Origin: Thermoanaerobacterium sp. RBIITD
GTDB taxonomy: Bacteria; Bacillota; Thermoanaerobacteria; Thermoanaerobacterales; Thermoanaerobacteraceae
Assembly: GCF_900205865.1 (NCBI RefSeq)
Contig: NZ_LT906662.1
Span: 2,555,411-2,619,410, forward strand
Direction: 5' to 3'
Length of the DNA: 64,000 nucleotides
Positions 18,092 to 28,411 of the stretch are shown in pieces (positions within the stretch are counted from its first letter, which is position 1; every line of letters starts with the position of its first letter). The notes beneath the pieces were generated by a model that saw only the letters and a list, made by a program, of their open reading frames with translations, did no database searches and was not told where the DNA came from. A program made the position numbers and the translations under genes.

Positions 18092-18910
18092 GTGAATGAA
18101 CTCGGTGAAATTTTAAAAAATGCAAGATTAAAAAAGGGAATGACACTTGACGACCTCCAAGAGATTACAAAAGTCCGCACGAGGTACTTAAAAGCGATAG
18201 AAGATGGCAATTTCGATGTAATACCTGCATTAGTTTATGCAAAGGGATTTATAAAGAGCTATGCACAAGCTGTAGGTATTAATTCGGATGAGCTACTTAA
18301 TAAATACAGTTATTTATTTGAAGAAAAAAAAGAAGAGGAAGAGAAAAAACAAGAGGCTGCTTTGGCAAGTCTTGAAGAAGTAAGAAGTTTTGACTTATTT
18401 ACATTTCTAAGGAAGTTAGTAAAGCCATTTATCGGAATTATAGTAATAGGTTTATTTGTCTACGGACTTTATTATATGGTAAATCAGATTAACAAGGGAC
18501 TAGCACCATTGTCAAATACAAATCAGGTTGATAAAGGTAAAACTAATAATAATGATAATAATAAAAATGACACTACAAATAATTCTGTTTACAATAATGT
18601 GGTAAAGAAGACGTCAATACAGCAAATTAGAAATACACAGAGTGAATTTGATTATAAAGTTATACCCGAAAAAGATACTTATAAAGTCGATATAACAATA
18701 CCTGGTCAAAAATGCTGGTTTAATGTTAAAGTAGATGGTGCAAGCACTTATGAAGGAATTTTAACAAATGGCATGACAAAAAGTTTTGACGTCAAAAGCA
18801 ATATTGACATATTGATGGGAAACCCTCCAGATGTTAAAATAACAGTAGACGGGCAGGAAATTCCACATATAGATGTTCCAGCACCGGTTACATTAAAATT
18901 GGCAAAATAA
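18092..18910 (+). CDS. rodZ: RodZ-like cell-shape protein (HTH, one membrane helix)
   Basis: The protein begins with an Xre-type helix-turn-helix (about residues 1 to 70, containing LKNARLKKGMTLDDLQ). A charged Lys/Glu segment follows, then one membrane helix near residues 115 to 135 (IGIIVIGLFVYGLYYMV) and an Asn/Asp-rich linker. The C-terminal domain is of the DUF4115 kind found outside the membrane in RodZ. RodZ links MreB filaments to the elongation machinery. GTG 18092 is preferred over ATG 18074 because GGGGTGA lies between them. It is 15 bases ahead of a GH13 gene, an unusual partner for rodZ. Confidence 0.85.
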   Translation: MNELGEILKNARLKKGMTLDDLQEITKVRTRYLKAIEDGNFDVIPALVYAKGFIKSYAQAVGINSDELLNKYSYLFEEKKEEEEKKQEAALASLEEVRSFDLFTFLRKLVKPFIGIIVIGLFVYGLYYMVNQINKGLAPLSNTNQVDKGKTNNNDNNKNDTTNNSVYNNVVKKTSIQQIRNTQSEFDYKVIPEKDTYKVDITIPGQKCWFNVKVDGASTYEGILTNGMTKSFDVKSNIDILMGNPPDVKITVDGQEIPHIDVPAPVTLKLAK

Positions 18911-18925
18911 GAAAGGAGTACTAAA

Positions 18926-20650
18926 TTGATAAAACAAGCTATATTTCACAAAAGCGATACCCCATTTGCATATTCTTTAAATAAGGATGAACTGCATATA
19001 GTATTAAAAGCCGCAGCAAAAGATATAAAGAGGTCATATATATTTTACAGGGATAGGTATGATTGGAATGGGAAGTTTAAAGTAAAGCCCATGGTGCGTA
19101 CACAGAGTGATGAGCTGTTCGATTATTTTGAGACAACATTAAAGCTTAATAAAAAATTTGCATATTATTTTTATTTAATATCGAATAATAGTGAAAAAAT
19201 ATATTATACTGAAAATGGCTTTTTTGATTCCAAACCACCTATGAATTATCATGGATATTTTCAGTTTCCTTATATATGTGAAAGGGATATCTTTTTTTCA
19301 CCGTCATGGACAAGCGATTGCATATTTTATCAAATCTTCCCTGAAAGATTTAATAATGGTGATAAATCAAATGACCCCGGAAATGTGATGAAATGGGGAG
19401 AAAAGCCTAGCTCCAATACATTTTTTGGTGGAGACTTAAAAGGGATAATCGAAAAGATAGATTATTTAAAAGACCTTGGAATTAATGCAATTTACCTTAC
19501 ACCAATATTTTTATCACCCTCGACACACAAATATGATACGACAGATTATTATGTGATAGATCCACATTTCGGCGATATTGAAACTGCTAAGGAATTGGTA
19601 AAAAAGTGCCACGAAAATGGCATTAAAGTTATATTTGATGCAGTATTTAATCATTGCGGTTATAATTTTTTTGCATTTCAGGATGTAATTAAAAATGGTC
19701 GAAGTTCAAAATATTGGGATTGGTTTAATATATATGAATATCCTATAAAGATCGGTGATGATTGTAACTACGAAGTCTTTGGTGATCATGCATGGAGAAT
19801 GCCAAAATTGATGACAAAAAACCCTGAAGTTAGAAAATATCTCCTCGAAGTTGCTAAATATTGGATCAAAGAAGTTGACATAGATGGGTGGAGGCTTGAT
19901 GTTGCAAATGAGATAGATCACCATTTTTGGAGAGAATTCAGGGATGTTGTAAAAAGTACAAAATCTGATTCAATTATAATTGGTGAAGTGATGCATGATG
20001 CGTCACCGTGGCTTAAAGGTGATCAGTTTGACGGTGTAATGAATTATCCTTTTAGAAATGCTATGATTGACTTTTTTGCGAAAAGAACTATAAATTCTTC
20101 TAAGTTTAATACCATTTTAATTGAAAATATGATGAAACATATTGAAGCAGTTAATAGATGTATGTTTAATCTAATAGGAAGCCATGATACTGAGAGATTT
20201 TTGACGATGGCTGACGGCAATGTTTTGAGGATGAAATTAGCAATTGCATTTCAATTCACATATACGGGCATACCATATATTTATTATGGCGATGAAGTTG
20301 GTATGACTGGCGGCTATGATCCTGATTGCAGAATGTGTATGGTATGGGATGATGATAAACAAAATAAAGAAATTTATAATTTTTATAAAAAATTAATATC
20401 TATTCGAAAAGAAAATGAAGAATTAAGATATGGTAATTATAAGACATTGTGTGCAGAAGGTTCTATTATATGCTTTGAAAGAAAATATATGGATAATTCT
20501 ATTGTTGTCGTTATAAATAACAGCGACAAAAGTGCCAAAATATCAATTCACGATATTATAGGCAAAAGGGATATATTGGGTATGAATGAATATCAATTGA
20601 AAAAAGATTATGCTGTCATTGAGCCAAATAGTGCATATATATTAAAGTAA
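18926..20650 (+). CDS. GH13 neopullulanase/cyclomaltodextrinase-type alpha-glucanase
   Basis: This 574-residue cytoplasmic enzyme (no signal peptide) should cleave alpha-1,4 and perhaps alpha-1,6 bonds of imported maltodextrins, cyclodextrins or pullulan fragments. An N-terminal beta domain (about 1 to 120) precedes the catalytic barrel. Region I reads DAVFNHCG, the nucleophile is Asp325 in GWRLDVANE, the acid/base Glu354 in GEVMHD, and the third acid Asp421 in GSHDTERF. YQIFPERF before the barrel is typical of the neopullulanase subgroup. TTG 18926 follows GAAAGGAG. It is likely cotranscribed with rodZ. The exact substrate cannot be told from sequence. Confidence 0.92.
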   Translation: MIKQAIFHKSDTPFAYSLNKDELHIVLKAAAKDIKRSYIFYRDRYDWNGKFKVKPMVRTQSDELFDYFETTLKLNKKFAYYFYLISNNSEKIYYTENGFFDSKPPMNYHGYFQFPYICERDIFFSPSWTSDCIFYQIFPERFNNGDKSNDPGNVMKWGEKPSSNTFFGGDLKGIIEKIDYLKDLGINAIYLTPIFLSPSTHKYDTTDYYVIDPHFGDIETAKELVKKCHENGIKVIFDAVFNHCGYNFFAFQDVIKNGRSSKYWDWFNIYEYPIKIGDDCNYEVFGDHAWRMPKLMTKNPEVRKYLLEVAKYWIKEVDIDGWRLDVANEIDHHFWREFRDVVKSTKSDSIIIGEVMHDASPWLKGDQFDGVMNYPFRNAMIDFFAKRTINSSKFNTILIENMMKHIEAVNRCMFNLIGSHDTERFLTMADGNVLRMKLAIAFQFTYTGIPYIYYGDEVGMTGGYDPDCRMCMVWDDDKQNKEIYNFYKKLISIRKENEELRYGNYKTLCAEGSIICFERKYMDNSIVVVINNSDKSAKISIHDIIGKRDILGMNEYQLKKDYAVIEPNSAYILK

Positions 20651-20745
20651 CCTTTATATGAATTATTGAATAATATACTATAGGTATTTATTATTTGGGA
20701 AACATTTTTCCCGTATTTGTTCCATAATATGTTTGGGGTGAGAGT

Positions 20746-20982
20746 ATGGAGACAAATGCAAGATACGGAAGAGATTACCAATATTACAAGGAATATGAGA
20801 AACTATATGGAAGCCTTGACGTTTTTAGATTTTTAACAGCAAAAAAACTTGTTGAATTTGGCGAATATGAAGAATGGAAAGACTACAAGGACTTTAAAGA
20901 ATGGCTTTACTCAAAGGAAAAATTGGATTGGAAGACTTCCAATGATTACATTGATTGGGAAATTAGGAAACTGAATTCATAA
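20746..20982 (+). CDS. Small acidic, aromatic-rich protein of unknown function
   Basis: I do not recognise this 78-residue protein. It is highly charged and rich in Tyr, Trp and Phe, with a loose repeat of aromatic-acidic pairs (YEEWKDYKDFKEWLY, then DWKTSNDYIDWEI). It has no signal peptide, membrane segment or cysteine. ATG 20746 follows GGGGTGAG and a terminator follows the stop, so it is a credible single gene or the end of the GH13 unit. The pattern suggests a small helical protein-binding module. Confidence 0.7.
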   Translation: METNARYGRDYQYYKEYEKLYGSLDVFRFLTAKKLVEFGEYEEWKDYKDFKEWLYSKEKLDWKTSNDYIDWEIRKLNS

Positions 20983-20990
20983 ATTATTTT

Positions 20991-21022
20991 AAACCCTTAT
21001 AAAATTTATAGGGGTTTTTTTT
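20991..21022 (+). terminator. Terminator before whiA
   Basis: AAACCC (20991-20996) pairs with GGGTTT, an inner TATAAA pairs with TTTATA, and a run of eight or more T follows. It closes the inserted block and separates it from whiA. Confidence 0.85.
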
Positions 21023-21068
21023 TAATAATGTAGTATAATAAAATTAGGACAATGTGAGGTGAAATTTT

Positions 21069-22031
21069 ATGTCCTTTTCATCTATTACAAAAAACGAGCT
21101 TTCAAGGATATATCCCGAGGATAATTGCTGCAAGATGGCTGAGCTTGCTGCATTGATAAGAACTATAGGGGCAATATCTATTTATGGGCATCACAGGATA
21201 AGCTTAAGTCTTATTACAGAAAATGCTTCTGTGGCAAGGCTTGTTTTTAAGTTTATAAAAGATATTTTTAATGTAACAGCAGAGGTGATGGTTAGGAGAA
21301 ACAGCCATTTAAAGAAATCTTTAAGTTACTTGATTTTGGTATCTGAGAAAAATTCTGCTGAGAAAATTTTAAAAGAAGTAGGCTTAATAAAAAGCAACAG
21401 TGATGGAATAGGACTAAATTATGGGATCGATAAAAGCTTGATAAGCAAAAAATGCTGTAAAAAGGCATATATTAGAGGCGCCTTTCTTGGAGGTGGCTCA
21501 ATCAGTGATCCTGAAAAGGCATATCATTTGGAGTTTATTACGCATAATTTAGATCATGCTAAGGATTTATGTAAATTAATAAATTATTATCATTTGCATT
21601 CAAAAGTTATTGCAAGAAAAAATAATTATGTAGTATACTTAAAAGAGGGAGAGCAAATTGTTGATGTTTTAAATATAATAGGTGCGCATAGTTCTTTACT
21701 AAACTTAGAAAATATACGAGTATATAAAGATATAAGGAACAACGTCAACAGGCTTGTAAATTGCGAAACTGCGAATCTCACAAAAACAATTAATGCATCA
21801 TTGAGGCAGATAGAGAATATAAATTATATTAAAGATAGTGTTGGGTTAAATTATCTTCCAGATAATTTAAAAGAGATTGCAGAACTAAGATTGAAGTATC
21901 CGGATATAAGCTTAAAGGAACTTGGACAGATGCTAGATCCTCCTGTTGGAAAATCAGGAGTAAATCATAGATTAAGAAAAATTGAAGAAATAGTATCAAA
22001 ATTAAAAGAGAGGAGAGTCAATTATGACTGA
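21069..22031 (+). CDS. whiA: DNA-binding protein WhiA
   Basis: This 320-residue WhiA protein joins an N-terminal domain related to LAGLIDADG homing endonucleases (without the catalytic acids) to a C-terminal helix-turn-helix. Typical segments are [31 protein letters not shown] and the HTH region [21 protein letters not shown]. In Bacillus WhiA affects division and chromosome segregation; in actinomycetes it controls sporulation. ATG 21069 follows GTGAGGTG. It overlaps the HPr gene by eight bases. In most Firmicutes whiA directly follows yvcK, which here lies 12 kb upstream. Confidence 0.95.
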   Translation: MSFSSITKNELSRIYPEDNCCKMAELAALIRTIGAISIYGHHRISLSLITENASVARLVFKFIKDIFNVTAEVMVRRNSHLKKSLSYLILVSEKNSAEKILKEVGLIKSNSDGIGLNYGIDKSLISKKCCKKAYIRGAFLGGGSISDPEKAYHLEFITHNLDHAKDLCKLINYYHLHSKVIARKNNYVVYLKEGEQIVDVLNIIGAHSSLLNLENIRVYKDIRNNVNRLVNCETANLTKTINASLRQIENINYIKDSVGLNYLPDNLKEIAELRLKYPDISLKELGQMLDPPVGKSGVNHRLRKIEEIVSKLKERRVNYD

Positions 22032-22290
22032 AAAGACAGTAGAAATAAAGAACAAGACAGGACTTCATGCAAGACCAGCTGCATTGTTTGTACAGGCAGC
22101 AAGCAAATTTTCTTCGCAAATCTGGGTGGAGAAGGAGAACAAAAAAGTAAATGCAAAAAGCATTATGGGTATAATGTCACTGGGAGTTGCACAAGGCAAT
22201 ACAGTAAAGCTAATTGCTGATGGCAGCGACGAACAGGAAGCCATAAAGTCTCTTGTAGAATTAATTGATTCAAAATTTGGAGAAGAATAA
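22024..22290 (+). CDS. ptsH: HPr-family phosphocarrier protein
   Basis: This 88-residue HPr carries both regulatory sites. The phospho-accepting histidine lies in TGLHARPA and the HPr-kinase serine in [11 protein letters not shown]. The histidine distinguishes it from Crh, which normally occupies this place after whiA in Bacillus and has Gln instead. It could therefore act both in PTS phosphotransfer and, as Ser-phospho HPr, with CcpA in catabolite control. ATG 22024 overlaps whiA, so the two are coupled. ptsI and PTS permeases are not in the window. A strong terminator follows. Confidence 0.92.
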   Translation: MTEKTVEIKNKTGLHARPAALFVQAASKFSSQIWVEKENKKVNAKSIMGIMSLGVAQGNTVKLIADGSDEQEAIKSLVELIDSKFGEE

Positions 22291-22292
22291 GC

Positions 22293-22320
22293 AAAAAAGG
22301 TTTCTTAGGAAACCTTTTTT
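22293..22320 (+). terminator. Terminator after HPr gene
   Basis: AAAAAAGGTTTC (22293-22304) pairs with GAAACCTTTTTT (22309-22320) around a TTAG loop. The T run is the 3' arm itself. Confidence 0.88.
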
Positions 22321-22340
22321 GTATGAAGGATGATTTTTTT

Positions 22341-23648
22341 ATGACAAAAAATGAAAAAGTACTTGAATATTTAAAAAGTCTACCCGAGGGTACCAGAATT
22401 TCAGTCAGGAGTCTTGCACAAGCTCTAAAGATAAGCGAAGGAACAGCATATAAAGCAATTAAAGATGCAGAAAGCATGTATCTCGTAACAACGATCCCAA
22501 GGGCAGGTACCATTAGGACAAAACAAAAAAGCAAGCAAATTGAGAGGTTAACATATGAAGAAGTAAAAAATGTTGTAGATGGAGTTATTTTAGGCGGTGA
22601 AAATGGTCTTAACATTGAACTTCATAAATTCTTAATAGGTGCTATGACAATTGAAGAAATGATTAAATATATTCAGCCAGGTGATTTAATAATACTTGGG
22701 AATAGGGAAGATGCACAAAAAGCTGCATTGAAAGCAGGAGCAGCCGTCTTAATAACAGGTGGATTTGATACGAAGGATGATATAAAAAAGTTGGCTAATG
22801 ACCTTTCATTACCATTGATATCTACGACATATGATACATTTACAGTAGCTACATTGATTAACAAAGCTATAAATGAAAGCATGACAAAGAAGAAGATACT
22901 TCTTGTAAACAATATTATGTCAACAAACCCAGTTTATATGACTGTCGATCAAACAGTTAAAGAATGGAAGATGCTATTGGGCAAAACAAGCCATACAAGG
23001 TACCCTGTTGTGGATAATAATGGATTATTAGTCGGCATGGTTACATCGAGAGATGTTGCTAAAGCCGATGATAGTGATAAAATAGGAGATATAATGTCCA
23101 AAAATCCCGTGTTTGTCACAGAAACGACTACAGTAGCTTTTGCGGCACATCTCATGATATGGTGGAATATCGAGGTTTTACCTGTTACAAATAATAAAGA
23201 GCTTGTTGGCATAATGAGCCGAGAAGATGTTATAAAAGCTTTGCAATATATGTCGAAGCAGCCTCAAATTGGCGAAGCTATTCAAGATACTATATTTAAA
23301 GATTTTCAAATGGAAAAAATTCAGGATGGAATGAAATTCGTAGGTACAATTCCACAGAGTATGATTAATCAGCTTGGAACAGTCAGCAGCAGCGCACTTA
23401 TGATGCTTATGTGTGAATGCGGAGTTGCGGCTGTTACAAAAAACAAAAGATTCGATGCTGTTGTTGACAATTTTTTAATCTACTTTATAAGGCCTTTGCA
23501 GATAGGCAAAAATATAGAAGTTAACGCAATTATAAATGATTTTAGCAGCAATTTCTGTAAATTAGAAATAATCGTTGTAAATGAAGGCAACATAATTGCT
23601 AAAGCATTGATGTCATTAAGATTGCTAAAAAGCAAGAAATTATTCTAA
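22341..23648 (+). CDS. ytoI: YtoI-like regulator: HTH, DRTGG, CBS pair and hotdog domains
   Basis: This 435-residue multidomain protein has a winged helix-turn-helix (about 1 to 60, with VRSLAQALKISEGTAYKAI), then a DRTGG-type domain and two CBS motifs (NIMSTNPVYMTVDQTV and DIMSKNPVFVTETTT). A hotdog/thioesterase-like domain fills the C-terminal 110 residues. CBS pairs usually sense adenine nucleotides, so it may be an energy-responsive regulator; the target genes are unknown. ATG 22341 follows AAGGATGA, better than the ATG at 22323. It stands just before dnaE, its usual neighbour in clostridia and bacilli. Confidence 0.87.
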   Translation: MTKNEKVLEYLKSLPEGTRISVRSLAQALKISEGTAYKAIKDAESMYLVTTIPRAGTIRTKQKSKQIERLTYEEVKNVVDGVILGGENGLNIELHKFLIGAMTIEEMIKYIQPGDLIILGNREDAQKAALKAGAAVLITGGFDTKDDIKKLANDLSLPLISTTYDTFTVATLINKAINESMTKKKILLVNNIMSTNPVYMTVDQTVKEWKMLLGKTSHTRYPVVDNNGLLVGMVTSRDVAKADDSDKIGDIMSKNPVFVTETTTVAFAAHLMIWWNIEVLPVTNNKELVGIMSREDVIKALQYMSKQPQIGEAIQDTIFKDFQMEKIQDGMKFVGTIPQSMINQLGTVSSSALMMLMCECGVAAVTKNKRFDAVVDNFLIYFIRPLQIGKNIEVNAIINDFSSNFCKLEIIVVNEGNIIAKALMSLRLLKSKKLF

Positions 23649-23658
23649 GGTGATTCAT

Positions 23659-26600
23659 ATGTTTGTACATTTACATGTTCATAGTGAATATAGTTTGCTT
23701 GACGGTTCATGCAGGATAAAAGAGCTTATAAACATGGCAAAAGAGTTAAATATGGATTCTATCGCTATTACAGACCATGGTGTAATGTACGGTGCAATTG
23801 ACTTCTACAAAGAAGCAAAATCGCAAGGCATAAAACCGATAATAGGCTGTGAAATATATGTTGCACCAAGGTCATTGTATGATAGGGAATATGGCATAGA
23901 TAATCTCAATTATCATTTGATATTGTTGTGTAAAAATATTACAGGTTATGAAAACCTAATGAAAATTGTATCAAAGGCTTCTCTTGATGGATTTTATTAT
24001 AAGCCGAGAGTTGATCATGAATATCTAAAATCACATAGTGATGGATTAATAGCATTAAGTTCATGTTTAGGCGGCGAAATTCCTACATATTTGCTGTCTG
24101 ATGATTACGATAAAGCACGGGATACTGCCATATTTTATAATTCAATATTTGGCAAAGGTAATTTTTATTTAGAGTTGCAGTATCATGGCCTAAAAGAACA
24201 GGAAAAGGTTAATTCCAAGTTGATAGAGCTATCTAAAGAACTTGATATTCCTCTTGTCGCAACTAATGACGTACATTACCTTGAGAAAAAAGATCATATG
24301 GCACATGAGGTCTTACTCTGTATTCAAACAGGAAAAAACATGGATGATGCGGATAGGATGTCCTTCCCAACTGATGAGTTTTACCTTAAATCTCCAGAGG
24401 AAATGTGTGAAATTTTCTCCTTTTGTAAGGAAGCCGTTGAAAATACAGAGAAGATTGCAGATATGTGTAATGTAGAATTTGAGTTCAATAAGACAAAATT
24501 GCCTAAGTATGATGTCCCAGATGGCATGACATCATCAGAATACTTAAGGAAATTGTGTATTGAAGGATTTAATAAGAGATATAGTAACCCAAATAAAGAA
24601 TTGATGGACAGACTCAACTATGAACTATCTGTTATCGAAGAGATGGGCTATGTAGATTATTTTCTTATTGTATGGGATTTTATTAAATTTGCACGCGATA
24701 ACGGTATAATGACGGGACCTGGAAGAGGTTCAGCTGCCGGAAGCCTTGTTGCATATTGCCTCGGCATAACCAAAATAGATCCTATAAGGTATAACCTTCT
24801 TTTCGAAAGATTTTTAAATCCTGAAAGAGTTAGCATGCCTGATATTGACTCTGATTTTTGTTATGAGAGAAGACAGGAAGTGATAGATTACGTCGTCAGA
24901 AAATATGGTGAAGACAAGGTAGCGCAGATTATCACATTTGGAACAATGGCGGCAAGGGCAGCTATAAGAGATGTTGGAAGAGCTCTAAATTATCCATATG
25001 CAGATGTCGATGTGATAGCAAAAATGATACCTTTTGAAATAGGTATGACGATAGATAAGGCAATTTCATATAATCCAGAGTTGAAAGAAAAATACGAAAA
25101 CGACGAAAAAGTAAAAAGGCTCATAGATATATCAAAATCCTTAGAGGGACTTCCAAGACATGCATCAACACATGCAGCAGGTGTTGTTATTTCTCGTGAA
25201 CCCCTTGTAAAATGGGTACCACTTCAAAAGAATGAAGGAACTGTTGTCACACAATTTACGATGACAACACTTGAAGAATTAGGTCTGCTAAAGATGGACT
25301 TTTTAGGTTTAAGGACCCTGACAGTCATTAGAGATACTTTAAATATGATTAAGGAAAATTATGGAATAGATATTGATATTAATAGCATTGATTTTGATGA
25401 CAAGGAAGTATATGCTCTAATTAGTAGAGGAGACACAGAGGGTGTATTTCAACTTGAGTCGTCTGGTATGAAACAATTTATGACAGAATTAAAACCAGAG
25501 AAACTTGAGGATATCATCGCAGGTATTTCTCTATATAGACCCGGACCTATGGATCAAATACCAAGATATATAGAGAATAAAAACCATCCGGAAAATATAA
25601 AATATGAACATCCACTGCTTAAGCCTATACTTGAGGTTACATATGGCTGTATGGTATATCAGGAACAAGTAATGCAGATAGTGAGGGACCTCGCAGGTTA
25701 TTCCCTCGGAAGGTCTGACCTTGTAAGGCGTGCCATGGCAAAAAAGAAAATGAAAGTCATGGAAGAAGAAAGAAAAAATTTTATTTACGGTATAAAGGAT
25801 GAGAATGGGAATTACGTAGTGCCTGGTGCAATAAATAAAGGCGTCGATGAAAAAACAGCAAATAGATTATTTGATGAAATGATCGATTTTGCCAATTATG
25901 CCTTTAACAAATCCCATGCGGCTGCATATGCGGTTGTAGCATTTGAGACGGCATATTTAAAAAAGTATTACCCAGTAGAATTTATGGCTGCACTTTTAAA
26001 TAGCTTTGTCGATAATACTGATAAAGTAGCATTTTATGTTCAAGTTTGTAGAAAAATGGGTATTAAGGTATTGCCACCAGACATTAATGAGAGTTATTCA
26101 CATTTTAGTGTAACAAATGGTAATATTCGCTTTGGCCTTGCGGCTGTAAAAAATGTCGGTGTCAATGCAACGCTTGAAATTGTAAGGGATAGAAAGAAAA
26201 ATGGGAAATACAGATCGATCATCGATTTTTTCGAAAGAATCGATGATATGCAATTAAATAAAAAGGCTGTTGAAAGTCTTATAAAAGCTGGTGCGTTTGG
26301 TTCATTTGGTATATATAGATCACAACTTCTTGCTGTATATGAAAATATTATAGACAGCATACATAAAAATAAAGAAAGAAATATAACTGGCCAGATATCC
26401 TTATTTGTACATGAAGATGATACAGATTCAATAAATTATACGCTTCCTGATATAAAGGAATTTTCTCAAAATACCATATTATCGATGGAAAAGGAGACAA
26501 TGGGATTATATATAAGTGGACATCCACTTGATGAATTTCAAAATGATATTCAAAGGATAACAAAATATACTACGAGAGACCTCAAGAATAGTGATGATGC

Positions 26601-27093
26601 ATTGATTGGGAAGACTATTTTTGATAATCAGGAAGTAGTGTTGGCAGGTATAATAGAGAGTAAAAAAGTAAAATTTACTAAAAATAATAATATGATGGCA
26701 TTTATCAATTTAGAAGATTTATATGGTACAATAGAAGTAATTGTATTTCCGACAATTTACGAAAAGTATTCAAATTTCATAAAAGAGGATTTTCCTGTAA
26801 TAATAACTGGTAAGGTCAGCATCAAAGAAGAGGAAGAACCAAAGATTTTGTGCAACGAAATAAAACCACTAACACATATGATAAACGAAAAGTTATGGTT
26901 AAATGTTAAGGAGCAAAGGGACTTTGAAAAAATTAAAAGTGTTCTATCGAAGTATAAAGGCAATATCCCTGTATTTATAAAATACAGCAATAGAAGCCTT
27001 GCAGCAAGGAAAGATTTGTGGGTTGATGGGACGAATGAACTTATTGATGAACTTAATAATATTCTCGGCGAGGAGAATGTTAAAATTGTATAA
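23659..27093 (+). CDS. dnaE: DNA polymerase III alpha subunit
   Basis: This 1,144-residue DnaE-type replicative polymerase has an N-terminal PHP domain (HLHVHSEYSLLDG, AITDHGVMYG). The palm motif PDIDSDF holds the catalytic acids, and GPGRGSAAGSLVAYCL lies just upstream of it. Helix-hairpin-helix and OB-fold regions are in the last third. The PHP metal ligands look intact, so residual proofreading is possible. In Firmicutes DnaE works with PolC; polC is not in the window. ATG 23659 follows AAGGTGAT, right after the ytoI stop, so the two are likely cotranscribed. Confidence 0.96.
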   Translation: MFVHLHVHSEYSLLDGSCRIKELINMAKELNMDSIAITDHGVMYGAIDFYKEAKSQGIKPIIGCEIYVAPRSLYDREYGIDNLNYHLILLCKNITGYENLMKIVSKASLDGFYYKPRVDHEYLKSHSDGLIALSSCLGGEIPTYLLSDDYDKARDTAIFYNSIFGKGNFYLELQYHGLKEQEKVNSKLIELSKELDIPLVATNDVHYLEKKDHMAHEVLLCIQTGKNMDDADRMSFPTDEFYLKSPEEMCEIFSFCKEAVENTEKIADMCNVEFEFNKTKLPKYDVPDGMTSSEYLRKLCIEGFNKRYSNPNKELMDRLNYELSVIEEMGYVDYFLIVWDFIKFARDNGIMTGPGRGSAAGSLVAYCLGITKIDPIRYNLLFERFLNPERVSMPDIDSDFCYERRQEVIDYVVRKYGEDKVAQIITFGTMAARAAIRDVGRALNYPYADVDVIAKMIPFEIGMTIDKAISYNPELKEKYENDEKVKRLIDISKSLEGLPRHASTHAAGVVISREPLVKWVPLQKNEGTVVTQFTMTTLEELGLLKMDFLGLRTLTVIRDTLNMIKENYGIDIDINSIDFDDKEVYALISRGDTEGVFQLESSGMKQFMTELKPEKLEDIIAGISLYRPGPMDQIPRYIENKNHPENIKYEHPLLKPILEVTYGCMVYQEQVMQIVRDLAGYSLGRSDLVRRAMAKKKMKVMEEERKNFIYGIKDENGNYVVPGAINKGVDEKTANRLFDEMIDFANYAFNKSHAAAYAVVAFETAYLKKYYPVEFMAALLNSFVDNTDKVAFYVQVCRKMGIKVLPPDINESYSHFSVTNGNIRFGLAAVKNVGVNATLEIVRDRKKNGKYRSIIDFFERIDDMQLNKKAVESLIKAGAFGSFGIYRSQLLAVYENIIDSIHKNKERNITGQISLFVHEDDTDSINYTLPDIKEFSQNTILSMEKETMGLYISGHPLDEFQNDIQRITKYTTRDLKNSDDALIGKTIFDNQEVVLAGIIESKKVKFTKNNNMMAFINLEDLYGTIEVIVFPTIYEKYSNFIKEDFPVIITGKVSIKEEEEPKILCNEIKPLTHMINEKLWLNVKEQRDFEKIKSVLSKYKGNIPVFIKYSNRSLAARKDLWVDGTNELIDELNNILGEENVKIV

Positions 27094-27166
27094 TTTTTAA
27101 ATATATATTGATATTATATGAAAAATAAATTAAAATAATAGTTAGAAAAATCAAGGAGGCCTTTTT

Positions 27167-27364
27167 ATGTGGACAGTTATATATATGGCACATAGTATGG
27201 AGATTGCTGAAAAGGTCAAAGATGTTTTAACTAAAGAAGGCTTTTTAGTAAAATTAAAACCACTTAATAAAAATTTAGATAATAGCGAGGGATATTGTGA
27301 AGTCATGGTCCCAAATTCTGAGGCTCAAGATGCTCAAAATACTATTATTGAATATGGTCTTTAA
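27167..27364 (+). CDS. Small DUF2007-like protein between dnaE and pfkA
   Basis: This 65-residue protein starts at ATG 27167 behind AAGGAGG. The pattern WTVIYMAHSMEIAEKVKDVL then GFLVKL, with a closing strand-helix (CEVMVPNSEAQDAQNTII), looks like the DUF2007 putative signal-transducing fold, in which a short ferredoxin-like domain reports on a ligand. No cysteine cluster or membrane segment is present. Similar short genes have sometimes been labelled glutamate decarboxylase, which the size rules out. The position next to pfkA hints at a role in glycolysis control but proves nothing. Confidence 0.65.
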   Translation: MWTVIYMAHSMEIAEKVKDVLTKEGFLVKLKPLNKNLDNSEGYCEVMVPNSEAQDAQNTIIEYGL

Positions 27365-27365
27365 T

Positions 27366-27390
27366 ATGCCCCAGAAGGGGTAACTTTTAA
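27366..27390 (+). terminator. Weak terminator-like hairpin before pfkA
   Basis: CCCC pairs with GGGG in GCCCCAGAAGGGGTAACTTTT. The short stem and partial T run suggest a weak terminator or attenuator ahead of pfkA. Confidence 0.4.
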
Positions 27391-27422
27391 TATGATGGGA
27401 CAAAATAAGACCCAGTGGGTAA

Positions 27423-28400
<978 letters not shown>

Positions 28401-28411
28401 GGAGTGAAAAT

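Noticed and set aside
22673-23212. Open frames on the opposite strand of ytoI, dnaE, pyk and other genes
   Set aside because: They have no ribosome sites, poor composition and lie wholly inside well-identified genes.
27167-27364. Glutamate decarboxylase label for the 65-residue protein
   Set aside because: It is far too short and has no PLP motif.
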